The position numbers and the translations under genes are program-made. Positions 1 through 5,582 of a DNA stretch of 7,219 bases are shown here, piece by piece. This DNA is from CAYGBW01 sp964348185 (GTDB taxonomy: Bacteria > Desulfobacterota > BSN033 > WVXP01), in assembly GCA_964348185.1 (NCBI GenBank), contig CAYGBW010000177.1:1-7219 (forward strand), written 5' to 3'. Numbering within the stretch: position 1 is the first letter of the stretch; every line of letters begins with the position of its first letter. The notes below the pieces were generated by a model. The model worked only from the letters and a program-made list of their open reading frames with translations, ran no database searches and was not told the DNA's origin.

Positions 1-315
1 CTCATCAAGAACCTCTCCCACGGTGAGCAGCGCCAGATTGAGGTCTGCCTTGCTTTAATTGGTCAACCTCGCCTCCTGCTTTTGGATGAACCGACAGCGG
101 GATTGTCTCCCGCCGAAACTCTTTCGTTTACCACCATGCTAAAGAAGATTGACCCTGATATGACGATTCTGTTAATCGAACACGACATGGACGTGGCCTT
201 TGAATTCGCCGAGAATATAACGGTCCTTCACCAGGGGAGTCTGATCGCCTCGGGGAAGAAGGAGGATATTCGGGCAAACACAAAGGTCCAAGAGATCTAC
301 TTGGGAATGGAATAG
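1..315 (+). CDS. livG: LivG-type ABC transporter ATP-binding protein, 3' end only
   Basis: This is the last 104 residues of an ABC ATPase; the reading frame is open from base 1, so the start lies left of the window. Visible in order are the signature motif as LSHGEQ, a Walker B LLLLDEP followed by TAGLSP, and the H-loop in LLIEHDMD. The EHDM H-loop and the GLSP D-loop context are typical of LivG, one of the two ATPases of branched-chain amino acid/amide-type importers, which work on the cytoplasmic face of a LivH/LivM permease. The third signature residue is His rather than the more usual Tyr or Gly. The stop codon is two bases before the start of the LivF-type gene, so the two are almost certainly co-transcribed and probably translationally coupled. 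The true substrate may not be an amino acid, because this family also carries amides, urea and other small compounds. Confidence 0.93.
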   Translation, partial: LIKNLSHGEQRQIEVCLALIGQPRLLLLDEPTAGLSPAETLSFTTMLKKIDPDMTILLIEHDMDVAFEFAENITVLHQGSLIASGKKEDIRANTKVQEIYLGME

Positions 316-317
316 TC

Positions 318-1013
318 ATGCTCAAAATCCAAAACATTCACACCTACTACGGCGACAGCTATGTCCTTCAGGGAATCTCCCTTGAAATCGAAGAGGGAAG
401 TGTCGTTGCGATTCTCGGCCGCAATGGGATGGGGAAGACGACCCTGATACGATCCATCGTTGGTTTCACACCCTGTCGTCAGGGCCAAATCCTGTTCAAG
501 GATACTGAGATAACCCAGATGTCCTCATACAAGATCGCACGGATGAACATAGGACTCGTCCCCCAAGGGAGACGAATATTTTCCTCTTTGAGTGTGCTGG
601 AGAATTTAAGAGTCGGGGTCAGAGGCCGTGGGGCCGATGCGTGGAACGAGGAGAAGGTATTCTCCCTATTCCCTCCCCTAAAAGACCGCGCTGACCATAA
701 GGGGAACGAGCTAAGCGGTGGGGAGCAGCAGATGCTGGCCATCGCCCGAGCCCTCATGACCAATCCGGAGCTTCTCCTCATGGACGAGCCGACAGAAGGT
801 CTGGCGCCTCTGTTGGTCCGGACCATCGGGGACGCGATTTTGCAGCTCAAGGAGAGCGGGCTATCCACCCTTCTCGTAGAACAGAACCTCCCCTTTGCCA
901 TAAAGGTTGCCGATTACACCCATGTACTCAGCAAAGGAACGATTGTTTACTCGTCGGCTCCCACAGCGCTCTGGCAAAACGAGGAGGTGAAGGCGCAATA
1001 CCTGGGGATATGA
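318..1013 (+). CDS. livF: LivF-type ABC transporter ATP-binding protein
   Basis: A complete 231-residue ABC ATPase, the usual length for LivF. It has Walker A GRNGMGKT (residues 34-41), a Q-loop at Q83 in VPQGRRIF, the signature LSGGEQ (132-137) and Walker B LLLMDEP (152-158). Where most ABC ATPases have the H-loop His it has the LVEQN sequence characteristic of LivF (near 186-190). With the LivG-type subunit just upstream it would form the cytoplasmic ATPase heterodimer of a high-affinity importer for branched-chain amino acids or related amides and acids. The ATG is two bases after the upstream stop, with only weak purine-rich sequence in front (gggaatggaa), so coupling to the upstream gene is likely. 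It ends 44 bases before the convergent Tm-1-like gene. The catabolic neighbours suggest a non-amino-acid ligand is possible, but that is inference. Confidence 0.95.
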   Translation: MLKIQNIHTYYGDSYVLQGISLEIEEGSVVAILGRNGMGKTTLIRSIVGFTPCRQGQILFKDTEITQMSSYKIARMNIGLVPQGRRIFSSLSVLENLRVGVRGRGADAWNEEKVFSLFPPLKDRADHKGNELSGGEQQMLAIARALMTNPELLLMDEPTEGLAPLLVRTIGDAILQLKESGLSTLLVEQNLPFAIKVADYTHVLSKGTIVYSSAPTALWQNEEVKAQYLGI

Positions 1014-1057
1014 TCCATCCCCTGTCTGTATCGTCGTGGTGTTCCTCTGGATCCCTT

Positions 1058-2305
1058 TCAATTCCTCATCATTTGGCTCAATTGTTCCACCGCGATCTCC
1101 GCAAATTCTGGATCGTTAATGTGTGCATCGACCTCCATCAGTTTCACCTTTGAAGAATCCAGATGCTCCTTGATCGCGTCTATGAGAGCCGAGTTGGCGG
1201 CCTCGTCATGCCACTCTCCCGAGACCGAGCCCTCGATCGTGGTCATTTTGGGACCCCCCGCTCGGTCGAGGGCCGAGAAGCCCCTTGTGGGGATGATGAT
1301 GGCGGTGCGGCCCAGGGTCCGATTTGCCTTCTCTGCCATAATCTTGCCCAGGATTCGATTCTCTTCCCCATTGGTCCTCATCAGAGTAATCGAAGGGGTG
1401 TAGAAGTAGAAATCCCTATCCCTGTATTTCTCGGGCACGGTCTCTCTGGCCCCGAAGTTCCCGAGATCGAGGCCTCCAACAGAGATGACCTGGGGAACCC
1501 CCATGGAGCCTGCCGCCTCCAGTCTATGGGGCCCAGCGCTGTACATCCCGCCGACCAACTCATCCACGAGTTCAGAGGTGGTGATATCCAGGACGCCGCT
1601 GCTCTCCCCTGACCGGACGAGCTCTTCCAGAGCCATTCCACCGGTTCCTGAAGCGTGGAGTTCAATGACCTCAAAACCCCTATCCTCCAACAGGTGTTTT
1701 GCCCTCTCAACACACGGAAGGGTGACGCCGAACGTGGAGAGACAGATCTGAGGCTTAATCGCTTCTTCCTCAAGGGGTTCAGCCTTTGCCATATGGGCAA
1801 TAGCCCGAGCAGCATTTCCGATAACCCTTTTGGTAATCCTGTTCAGGGAGATGTCGCCAATGGAATTCGCCATCATGATATCCTTTGTTCCCACATAGGG
1901 ACGCACATTTCCTGAGGCGACACAGGTCACCATGAGTTTTGGAAACCCGATCGGGAGGATCCGCATCAGGGAGCACGCCATTTCCGCGCCATTTGCTCCG
2001 CCCAATCCAATGATCCCGTGAAACTGCCCTCCCGCAGCCATCCTGTGAACGATTCTCGTCGCCCCCTCGGTCATCAGTCTCAGTGCCGAGATCTTATCCA
2101 GTCCGGCGATTTCCCTAAAATCCTTTCCCATCTCCCTCGCGACGGCCTTACAGGAAACAGCCGACGGGACCTCGGGCTGTTCGGCCTTGCAGCTCAGGTC
2201 CATGAGGAGGGTTCTGAGACCTTCGGCCTCAATTCTCTGTCTAAGATGAACCAACTCTCTTGCCTTGGTATCCAAGGTGCCAATGACGAGCACGGTTCTC
2301 ATCAT
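1058..2305 (-). CDS. Tm-1-like ATP-binding domain protein (UPF0261 family)
   Basis: A 415-residue protein matching the UPF0261/Tm-1-like family along its full length. Family landmarks are VIGTLDTK (residues 7-14), the glycine-rich GLGGANGAE (100-108), the LPIGFPKLMV block (117-126), RPYVGTKDI (135-143), an FGVT-PCV segment opening the second half (192-199), the HASGTGG loop (217-223), LVDELVGG (246-253), and near the C-terminus DAHINDP (393-399). The tomato homologue Tm-1 binds ATP in this domain and blocks tobamovirus replication; the bacterial role is unknown. The family's usual GGSGGT loop reads GGANGA here. The gene begins ATGATG: a GGAGGG site at 2310-2315 lies 4 bases from the first ATG and 7 from the second, so the start may be 2302. 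It lies 172 bases downstream of the amidohydrolase on the same strand, probably in one operon. Its TIM-barrel partner half is the divergent gene at 4587. Confidence 0.93.
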   Translation of the reverse strand: MMRTVLVIGTLDTKARELVHLRQRIEAEGLRTLLMDLSCKAEQPEVPSAVSCKAVAREMGKDFREIAGLDKISALRLMTEGATRIVHRMAAGGQFHGIIGLGGANGAEMACSLMRILPIGFPKLMVTCVASGNVRPYVGTKDIMMANSIGDISLNRITKRVIGNAARAIAHMAKAEPLEEEAIKPQICLSTFGVTLPCVERAKHLLEDRGFEVIELHASGTGGMALEELVRSGESSGVLDITTSELVDELVGGMYSAGPHRLEAAGSMGVPQVISVGGLDLGNFGARETVPEKYRDRDFYFYTPSITLMRTNGEENRILGKIMAEKANRTLGRTAIIIPTRGFSALDRAGGPKMTTIEGSVSGEWHDEAANSALIDAIKEHLDSSKVKLMEVDAHINDPEFAEIAVEQLSQMMRN

Positions 2306-2309
2306 TCAA

Positions 2310-2315
2310 CCCTCC
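2310..2315 (-). promoter_or_regulatory. Shine-Dalgarno site of the Tm-1-like gene
   Basis: GGAGGG on the minus strand, preceded by an A-rich stretch. The gene starts with two adjacent ATG codons; spacing is 4 bases to the first and 7 to the second, so the second (2302) fits better by usual spacing rules. The difference is a single residue. Confidence 0.7.
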
Positions 2316-2379
2316 TTTTCCCTGTGGGCCACTCTGCTCTCTCAACCCTCACCGAGGTTTCCTTATCTCACCGTGCAGA

Positions 2380-2403
2380 TTCGCAGTGTATGCCCCATGC
2401 GAA
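2380..2403. repeat. Small inverted repeat upstream of the Tm-1-like gene
   Basis: TTCGCA (2380-2385) and TGCGAA (2398-2403) form perfect 6-base arms around a 12-base spacer, giving an 18-base centre-to-centre distance. It lies 75-98 bases upstream of the Tm-1-like start, in the 172-base gap after the amidohydrolase. It could be an operator or a weak RNA hairpin, but arms this short occur by chance. I saw no convincing promoter in this gap. Confidence 0.25.
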
Positions 2404-2477
2404 CAGGGACCTCGTAATCTTGAAATCCTACGCAAACCGGTGTGGTCCGACCGACGGACATCCTGAAAACCCCCATT

Positions 2478-3827
2478 TCAGCGGGGCCGGGTTACGAATT
2501 CCCCCCACCCAGGCGAACCGACAACCTCCCCGTCCCGCATCACGACCTTCCCTCTGACCATGGTCAGGACAACGTCCCCCCGAATCCTTTTACCGGGATA
2601 CGGGGTCCATTGGCACTTGGAAACAACCTCCCGGTCTTGCAGCACGGTTTCCCTGTCGAGATCAACAACAATCAAATCCCCATCATGGCCGACCTGGATG
2701 AAGCCCTTTCGGTGACTCAATCCATAGAGGAGCGAGGCATTCTCAGACCGGAGGCGGGCCACCTGATTGATCGAGATCAATCCCCTCGCGACCCCATCCA
2801 AAAGAAATCGGGTCGTCGTTTCAATGCCAGGGATCCCAAAGGGAGCCTCCCATATGTCATCGAGCCCTTTCTCTTTTTCGATCTTGGGATAGGGGCAATG
2901 GTCGGAATTGACCATGTCGATCTGATCCATTCGAAGACATCTCCAAACTCCATCGACGTCCGCTCGACTCCTCGGAGGGGGGGTAAATTTGTTGAGGGGA
3001 CCCCTTTCAGCCAGGTCTTCCGAAGTGAGCGTAAAATACTGGGGGCAGGTCTCCGAATAGACCGGGGCACCCCTCCCCTTTGCCAAGGAGATATAGGGAA
3101 CCAACTCAGGAAGGCTGACGTGGGCGATGGCCACGCACGCCCCAGCCGCCTCTGCCAGGTCTATCACCTGTTTCACGGCCAACCTCTCTGCCTCAGGTGT
3201 CCGCCACTCAGACACGGTCAAGTAGTCTTTTCGTCCCGATTCCCTCAACCTTCTCTCGTTGTGTTTCAGGATAGAATCGTTCTCTGCGTGAATCAGCGCC
3301 ACGCCTTCGAAGGATTTGATTTCTTCAAATACCTCTGCAAGGTCTCCAGCGAGGAGAGCCTCCGCTCCGTGGAGTTCACAGGTGAATCCTTTGAATCCCA
3401 GGGCCCCCGCATCCCACATCCCTCTTAAATCCTTCCTATTGGTGGAAGTGAGCCCGCCCAAAAGCCCAAAGTCCACCAATGATCTCTCCGAGAGGTAGCG
3501 CCTTTTCTCGATGAGTTCCTTTGCCGTGAAAACCGGGGGCTCTGTCCTGTGGTGATCGATGACCGTCGTCACTCCCCCTCGGGCAGCGGCTCCGGTCCCG
3601 GTGATGAAATCCTCCCGATCCGTATACCCTGGATCCATCATGTGGACATGGCCATCAACGGCCCCCGGTAACACATAAAGGCCCCCCGCATCGATGACTT
3701 CTCCCTGGGTCTCCTGAAGGGATTGGGTGATCCCGATGATCTTCCCATCGGAGATATGAATGACCCCTTCATAGGTCATCCGAGAGTTAACGATCCGACA
3801 GTTTTTGATGGTCAGTTCGGCCTTCAT
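2478..3827 (-). CDS. Cyclic amidohydrolase (dihydropyrimidinase/allantoinase/dihydroorotase superfamily)
   Basis: A 449-residue metal-dependent amidohydrolase that should hydrolyse a cyclic amide or ureide in the cytoplasm. All expected binuclear-metal ligands are visible: the HxH pair H60 and H62 in DGHVH, the likely carbamylated lysine K146 in GFKGF, H180 in LIHAEN, H236 in IAHVS and D309 in NSDHCPY. Other family blocks are GGVTTVID (84-91), ETCPQY (259-264), KFTPPPR (280-286), SENASLLYGL (361-370) and a C-terminal beta strand with VRGKVVMRDGE (424-434). Length and motifs fit hydantoinase and allantoinase rather than the short dihydroorotases, but the substrate cannot be assigned. The start is set at 3827 by AGGAGG at 3832-3837 and the MKAELTIKN opening typical of the family; the frame stays open a further 110 codons upstream, but that extension does not resemble the family and overlaps the deacetylase remnant. 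Same-strand neighbours are that remnant upstream and the Tm-1-like gene downstream. Confidence 0.93.
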   Translation of the reverse strand: MKAELTIKNCRIVNSRMTYEGVIHISDGKIIGITQSLQETQGEVIDAGGLYVLPGAVDGHVHMMDPGYTDREDFITGTGAAARGGVTTVIDHHRTEPPVFTAKELIEKRRYLSERSLVDFGLLGGLTSTNRKDLRGMWDAGALGFKGFTCELHGAEALLAGDLAEVFEEIKSFEGVALIHAENDSILKHNERRLRESGRKDYLTVSEWRTPEAERLAVKQVIDLAEAAGACVAIAHVSLPELVPYISLAKGRGAPVYSETCPQYFTLTSEDLAERGPLNKFTPPPRSRADVDGVWRCLRMDQIDMVNSDHCPYPKIEKEKGLDDIWEAPFGIPGIETTTRFLLDGVARGLISINQVARLRSENASLLYGLSHRKGFIQVGHDGDLIVVDLDRETVLQDREVVSKCQWTPYPGKRIRGDVVLTMVRGKVVMRDGEVVGSPGWGEFVTRPR

Positions 3828-3831
3828 GGGT

Positions 3832-3837
3832 CCTCCT
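3832..3837 (-). promoter_or_regulatory. Shine-Dalgarno site fixing the amidohydrolase start
   Basis: A full AGGAGG on the minus strand, 4 bases before the ATG at 3827. It decides the start against the much longer open frame reaching 4157. A second purine-rich GGGAGGGAGGAG lies just upstream, before a two-codon ORF (ATG GAG TAG at 3844-3836) whose stop overlaps this site. Confidence 0.8.
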
Positions 3838-3939
3838 ACTCCATTGCTCCTCCCTCCCTGAGGGAAAGAAGGGGCAAGAGCTTGAACTTCACCCCTCCAG
3901 TAACAGAAAACCCAAGCCAACGGAGAGAGGTTCTTGAAT

Positions 3940-4221
3940 TCAGGGTTGCCTGGCCTCTTGAGGGGCGACCTCTCTGTACCAATCGAGAATATCGCTCCCC
4001 CGCATGAACAGGACACCCTTATGCCTTTTGATGTATTGAAAAATCCGTTCGAAGTATCGAATTCGATGGGGCACACCGGTAATATAGGGGTGGACAGCGA
4101 TCGCCATAAACCGGGCATTTTCTGCCCCTTCCTCGTAAAGCGTATCAAACTGGTCACGAGCCCGGTCGTAGATTTCCGGCGAGCGATGGTGCTGGACGAG
4201 TTCAGCTCGTTCTCCCCTCAT
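3940..4221 (-). pseudogene. C-terminal remnant of a PuuE-like polysaccharide deacetylase
   Basis: A 93-residue reading frame that closely resembles only the last third of PuuE/allantoinase-like polysaccharide deacetylases (usually around 270-320 residues). Visible landmarks are the HRSPEIYDRARDQFDTLYEEG helix (family-typical spacing before the last strand), MAIAVHPYITGVPHRI with the conserved C-terminal His, and the closing HKGVLFMRGSDILDWY segment. The N-terminal NodB part with the Asp and HxxxxH metal or catalytic residues is absent. In the same frame a TGA stop lies at 4228-4230, only two codons upstream of the ATG, and nothing family-like was seen further upstream in that frame. This points to a 5' truncation. 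A GAGG just before the ATG could still allow translation of the stub, so a short expressed protein is the alternative. It precedes the amidohydrolase by 112 bases on the same strand. Confidence 0.75.
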
Positions 4222-4303
4222 AGATCCTCACTCTTTGTTAACTGAAACGCCTGAGACCTGAAGGTAAGCTAATGCAAGGGCATTTAGTTCTAGCGTGTTT
4301 CTG

Positions 4304-4327
4304 CCCCCTCCCCCCGGGGGGAGAGGG
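4304..4327. repeat. GC-rich palindrome, REP-like
   Basis: Two 12-base arms (4304-4315 and 4316-4327) are reverse complements with one mismatch (C4307 against A4324), centred on six C then six G. The flank reads gagagggatgaatgaggggg. This resembles the GGGAGAGGG-spacer-TGAGGGGG layout of interspersed REP-type palindromes found in many bacterial genomes. No T-run follows on either strand, so it is not a standard terminator. It sits 82 bases beyond the truncated end of the deacetylase remnant. Only one copy lies in this window, so repeat status is inferred. Confidence 0.5.
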
Positions 4328-4390
4328 ATGAATGAGGGGGAATCGCGTGGAATGTAGCAAACATTTGTCGGTTTGTGTTAGATCAGCCAA

Positions 4391-4419
4391 TTGCTAATAT
4401 ATGCCTTACCATTTGTCAA
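4391..4419 (-). promoter_or_regulatory. Weak sigma-70-like promoter candidate reading left
   Basis: On the minus strand a perfect TTGACA (4419-4414) is followed after 17 bases by TAGCAA (4396-4391), which matches only three positions of the -10 consensus. A better TATATT lies too close to the -35, with 12 bases between. It would serve the deacetylase remnant, amidohydrolase and Tm-1-like genes. The perfect -35 supports it and the poor -10 weakens it. Confidence 0.35.
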
Positions 4420-4433
4420 GTTCTATTCCATCG

Positions 4434-4469
4434 AGGACTGTTACCCAAAGGGGTTGAAACAGCAGTCCT
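4434..4469. repeat. Hairpin-forming inverted repeat in the divergent promoter region
   Basis: AGGACTG (4434-4440) pairs with CAGTCCT (4463-4469), a 7-base perfect stem, with a nested ACCC/GGGT stem (4443-4446 and 4451-4454) around an AAAG loop. It is followed on the plus strand by TTAAAAAGG, which is not a proper U-tract. It lies between the two candidate divergent promoters, so it could be a regulator binding site; on the DNA level it would sit just upstream of both -35 boxes. Confidence 0.35.
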
Positions 4470-4514
4470 TTAAAAAGGAGGCGAAAAGCCCGGAAGATCC
4501 GGAGAGATTCTTTA

Positions 4515-4543
4515 TTGACATGGGTGTTTCAGGCCGATATATT
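4515..4543 (+). promoter_or_regulatory. Strong sigma-70 promoter of the TIM-barrel gene
   Basis: A perfect -35 TTGACA (4515-4520), a 17-base spacer and a -10 TATATT (4538-4543), one mismatch from consensus. Transcription would start near 4550, giving a leader of about 37 bases to the ATG at 4587. The first three bases of the -35 box (TTG) also open the longest in-frame reading frame, so an automatic annotation may place the gene start inside the promoter. Confidence 0.75.
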
Positions 4544-4571
4544 TTCCTATCCTTTCACGCAACCGTCAGGT

Positions 4572-4576
4572 GGAGG
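4572..4576 (+). promoter_or_regulatory. Shine-Dalgarno site of the TIM-barrel gene
   Basis: GGAGG, 10 bases before the ATG at 4587. The spacing is a little long but usable, and no other start in this frame has a comparable site, so it supports 4587 over the upstream TTG at 4515. Confidence 0.7.
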
Positions 4577-4586
4577 ACGGGATGTT

Positions 4587-5438
4587 ATGGTAAAGCGATT
4601 CGAGAAACAGGAAATTGTCGTTAACCTGAAGGCAGAAATCGACAAAGGCCGGGCTATTTTTGATGCATTTGCTGGAACCGGAATCTCAGCCAAATTTGCA
4701 GAGGCTGGGGGCGCCGACATGATCACAACCCATATTCTGGCAAGATTCCGGATGGCAGGCCTTTCTTCCATGGCAGGATATCTCTCAATTGCAGATGCCA
4801 ATGCCGTTACCTTGGAACTGGGGAAAAGAGATATCATTCCCATCATCAAGAGTACCCCTGTCATGGCCGGACTTCTCGGAACCGACCCTACACGAGACAT
4901 GGAGTCCTTCCTCGACGAGATCATCGGAGCCGGCTTTTCAGGAGTGCTCAACTGTCCCACCATCGCCCTTATCGATGGAAACTTCAGGAGAACCCTGGAG
5001 GAGACCGGACTAACCTACGATAAAGAGGTTGAAATGATTGGGATTGCCCATCAAAAGGGCCTTTACACGAAAGCATTCTGTACAACACCCGAAGAGGCAC
5101 GGAAGATGTTGCAAGGGGGGTGTGATAACATCATCGCCCATGGAGGCAACACAAAGGGGGGAACGATCGGTTCCCAGACGGTGACTTCTCTCGATGACAT
5201 GGTCGATCTCATTCAGCGTATCATCGATACCGTGAAGGAGAAAAAACCGGAGACCGTGGTAACGTGCCACGGCGGGGCTGCGGTGACACCTCGGGATGTT
5301 CAATACCTCCTAGACAGAACCAGAGGACTGGACGGATACGTGGGAGGGTCAACAGCCGAGCGACTGCCCGTTGAAAAATCGATCACCGCAGCGGTCAGGG
5401 ATTTCAAAGACATCAAGATTCCGGCAAAGACCCCCTAG
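4587..5438 (+). CDS. TIM-barrel protein, phosphoenolpyruvate hydrolase-like family (Tm-1 C-terminal half)
   Basis: A 283-residue protein, close to the family's usual size of about 275-280. It matches the PEP-hydrolase-like TIM-barrel family along its length: FAGTGISAKFAEAGGADMI (residues 28-46), RFRMAG (53-58), ADANAVTLELG (69-79), GLLGTDPTRDM (95-105), the NCPT and LIDGNFRRTLEETG blocks (122-125, 128-141), the AHGGNTKGGTIG loop (184-195), TCHGG (226-230) and GSTAERLP (254-261). In tomato Tm-1 the same barrel is fused behind a UPF0261 domain. The family name comes from similarity to PEP-utilising barrels; the reaction of the bacterial proteins is not established to my knowledge. The start at 4587 is chosen from GGAGG at 4572-4576 and because the upstream extension overlaps a strong promoter. 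The UPF0261 partner is the divergent gene at 1058-2305, with the amidohydrolase and deacetylase remnant between. It is convergent with the dehydrogenase gene, 144 bases away. Confidence 0.93.
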   Translation: MVKRFEKQEIVVNLKAEIDKGRAIFDAFAGTGISAKFAEAGGADMITTHILARFRMAGLSSMAGYLSIADANAVTLELGKRDIIPIIKSTPVMAGLLGTDPTRDMESFLDEIIGAGFSGVLNCPTIALIDGNFRRTLEETGLTYDKEVEMIGIAHQKGLYTKAFCTTPEEARKMLQGGCDNIIAHGGNTKGGTIGSQTVTSLDDMVDLIQRIIDTVKEKKPETVVTCHGGAAVTPRDVQYLLDRTRGLDGYVGGSTAERLPVEKSITAAVRDFKDIKIPAKTP

Positions 5439-5582
5439 AATAGGCCGGTGGGAAGGTCACTCCTTGCGAGGGCTCGACGATTTCAAGGAAGAAACAACGG
5501 ACAAAGAGAGCAGAAGGAGAATCGAAGGGGGTTCGGAGTGAAGACAACTCCATTATCCTCTAGATTCGAGCACTGGGGGCGA
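5439..5582. other. Intergenic region between convergent genes
   Basis: A 144-base gap where transcription from both sides should end. The only hairpin noticed is GGAGT/ACTCC (5535-5539 and 5547-5551, 7-base loop), without a T-run on either strand. No clear intrinsic terminator and no gene were seen. Confidence 0.6.

Larger units (their letters stand above)
4222..4586. other. Non-coding region between divergent genes
   Basis: About 365 bases with no credible gene. The short open frames here lack family resemblance and run across promoter elements. It holds, left to right, a GC-rich palindrome (4304-4327), a weak leftward promoter candidate (4391-4419), a hairpin (4434-4469), a strong rightward promoter (4515-4543) and the ribosome binding site of the TIM-barrel gene. 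The base composition swings from the G/C-run palindrome to an AT-rich stretch around 4370-4430, as expected of a regulatory region. Confidence 0.7.

Noticed and set aside
1004..1022. GGGGAT/ATCCCC hairpin at the end of livF as a terminator
   Set aside because: The stem is only six pairs, it overlaps the coding end and stop codon, and no T-run follows on either strand.
2442..3428. Long open frame (328 codons) on the plus strand opposite the amidohydrolase
   Set aside because: It lies antisense to a gene with complete catalytic motifs; its translation is Arg/Pro/His-rich with no recognisable family, as expected of an antisense shadow.
3828..4157. 110-codon upstream extension of the amidohydrolase frame
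   Set aside because: The extension has no family resemblance, overlaps the deacetylase remnant on the same strand, and the AGGAGG plus ATG at 3827 with the usual MKAELTIKN start explain the gene fully.
4391..4624. 77-codon open frame on the plus strand before the TIM-barrel gene
   Set aside because: It runs through the hairpin, the promoter and the ribosome binding site in a different frame from the real gene, and has no family resemblance.
5535..5551. GGAGT/ACTCC hairpin between the convergent genes as a terminator
   Set aside because: A five-pair stem without a T-run is too weak to call.
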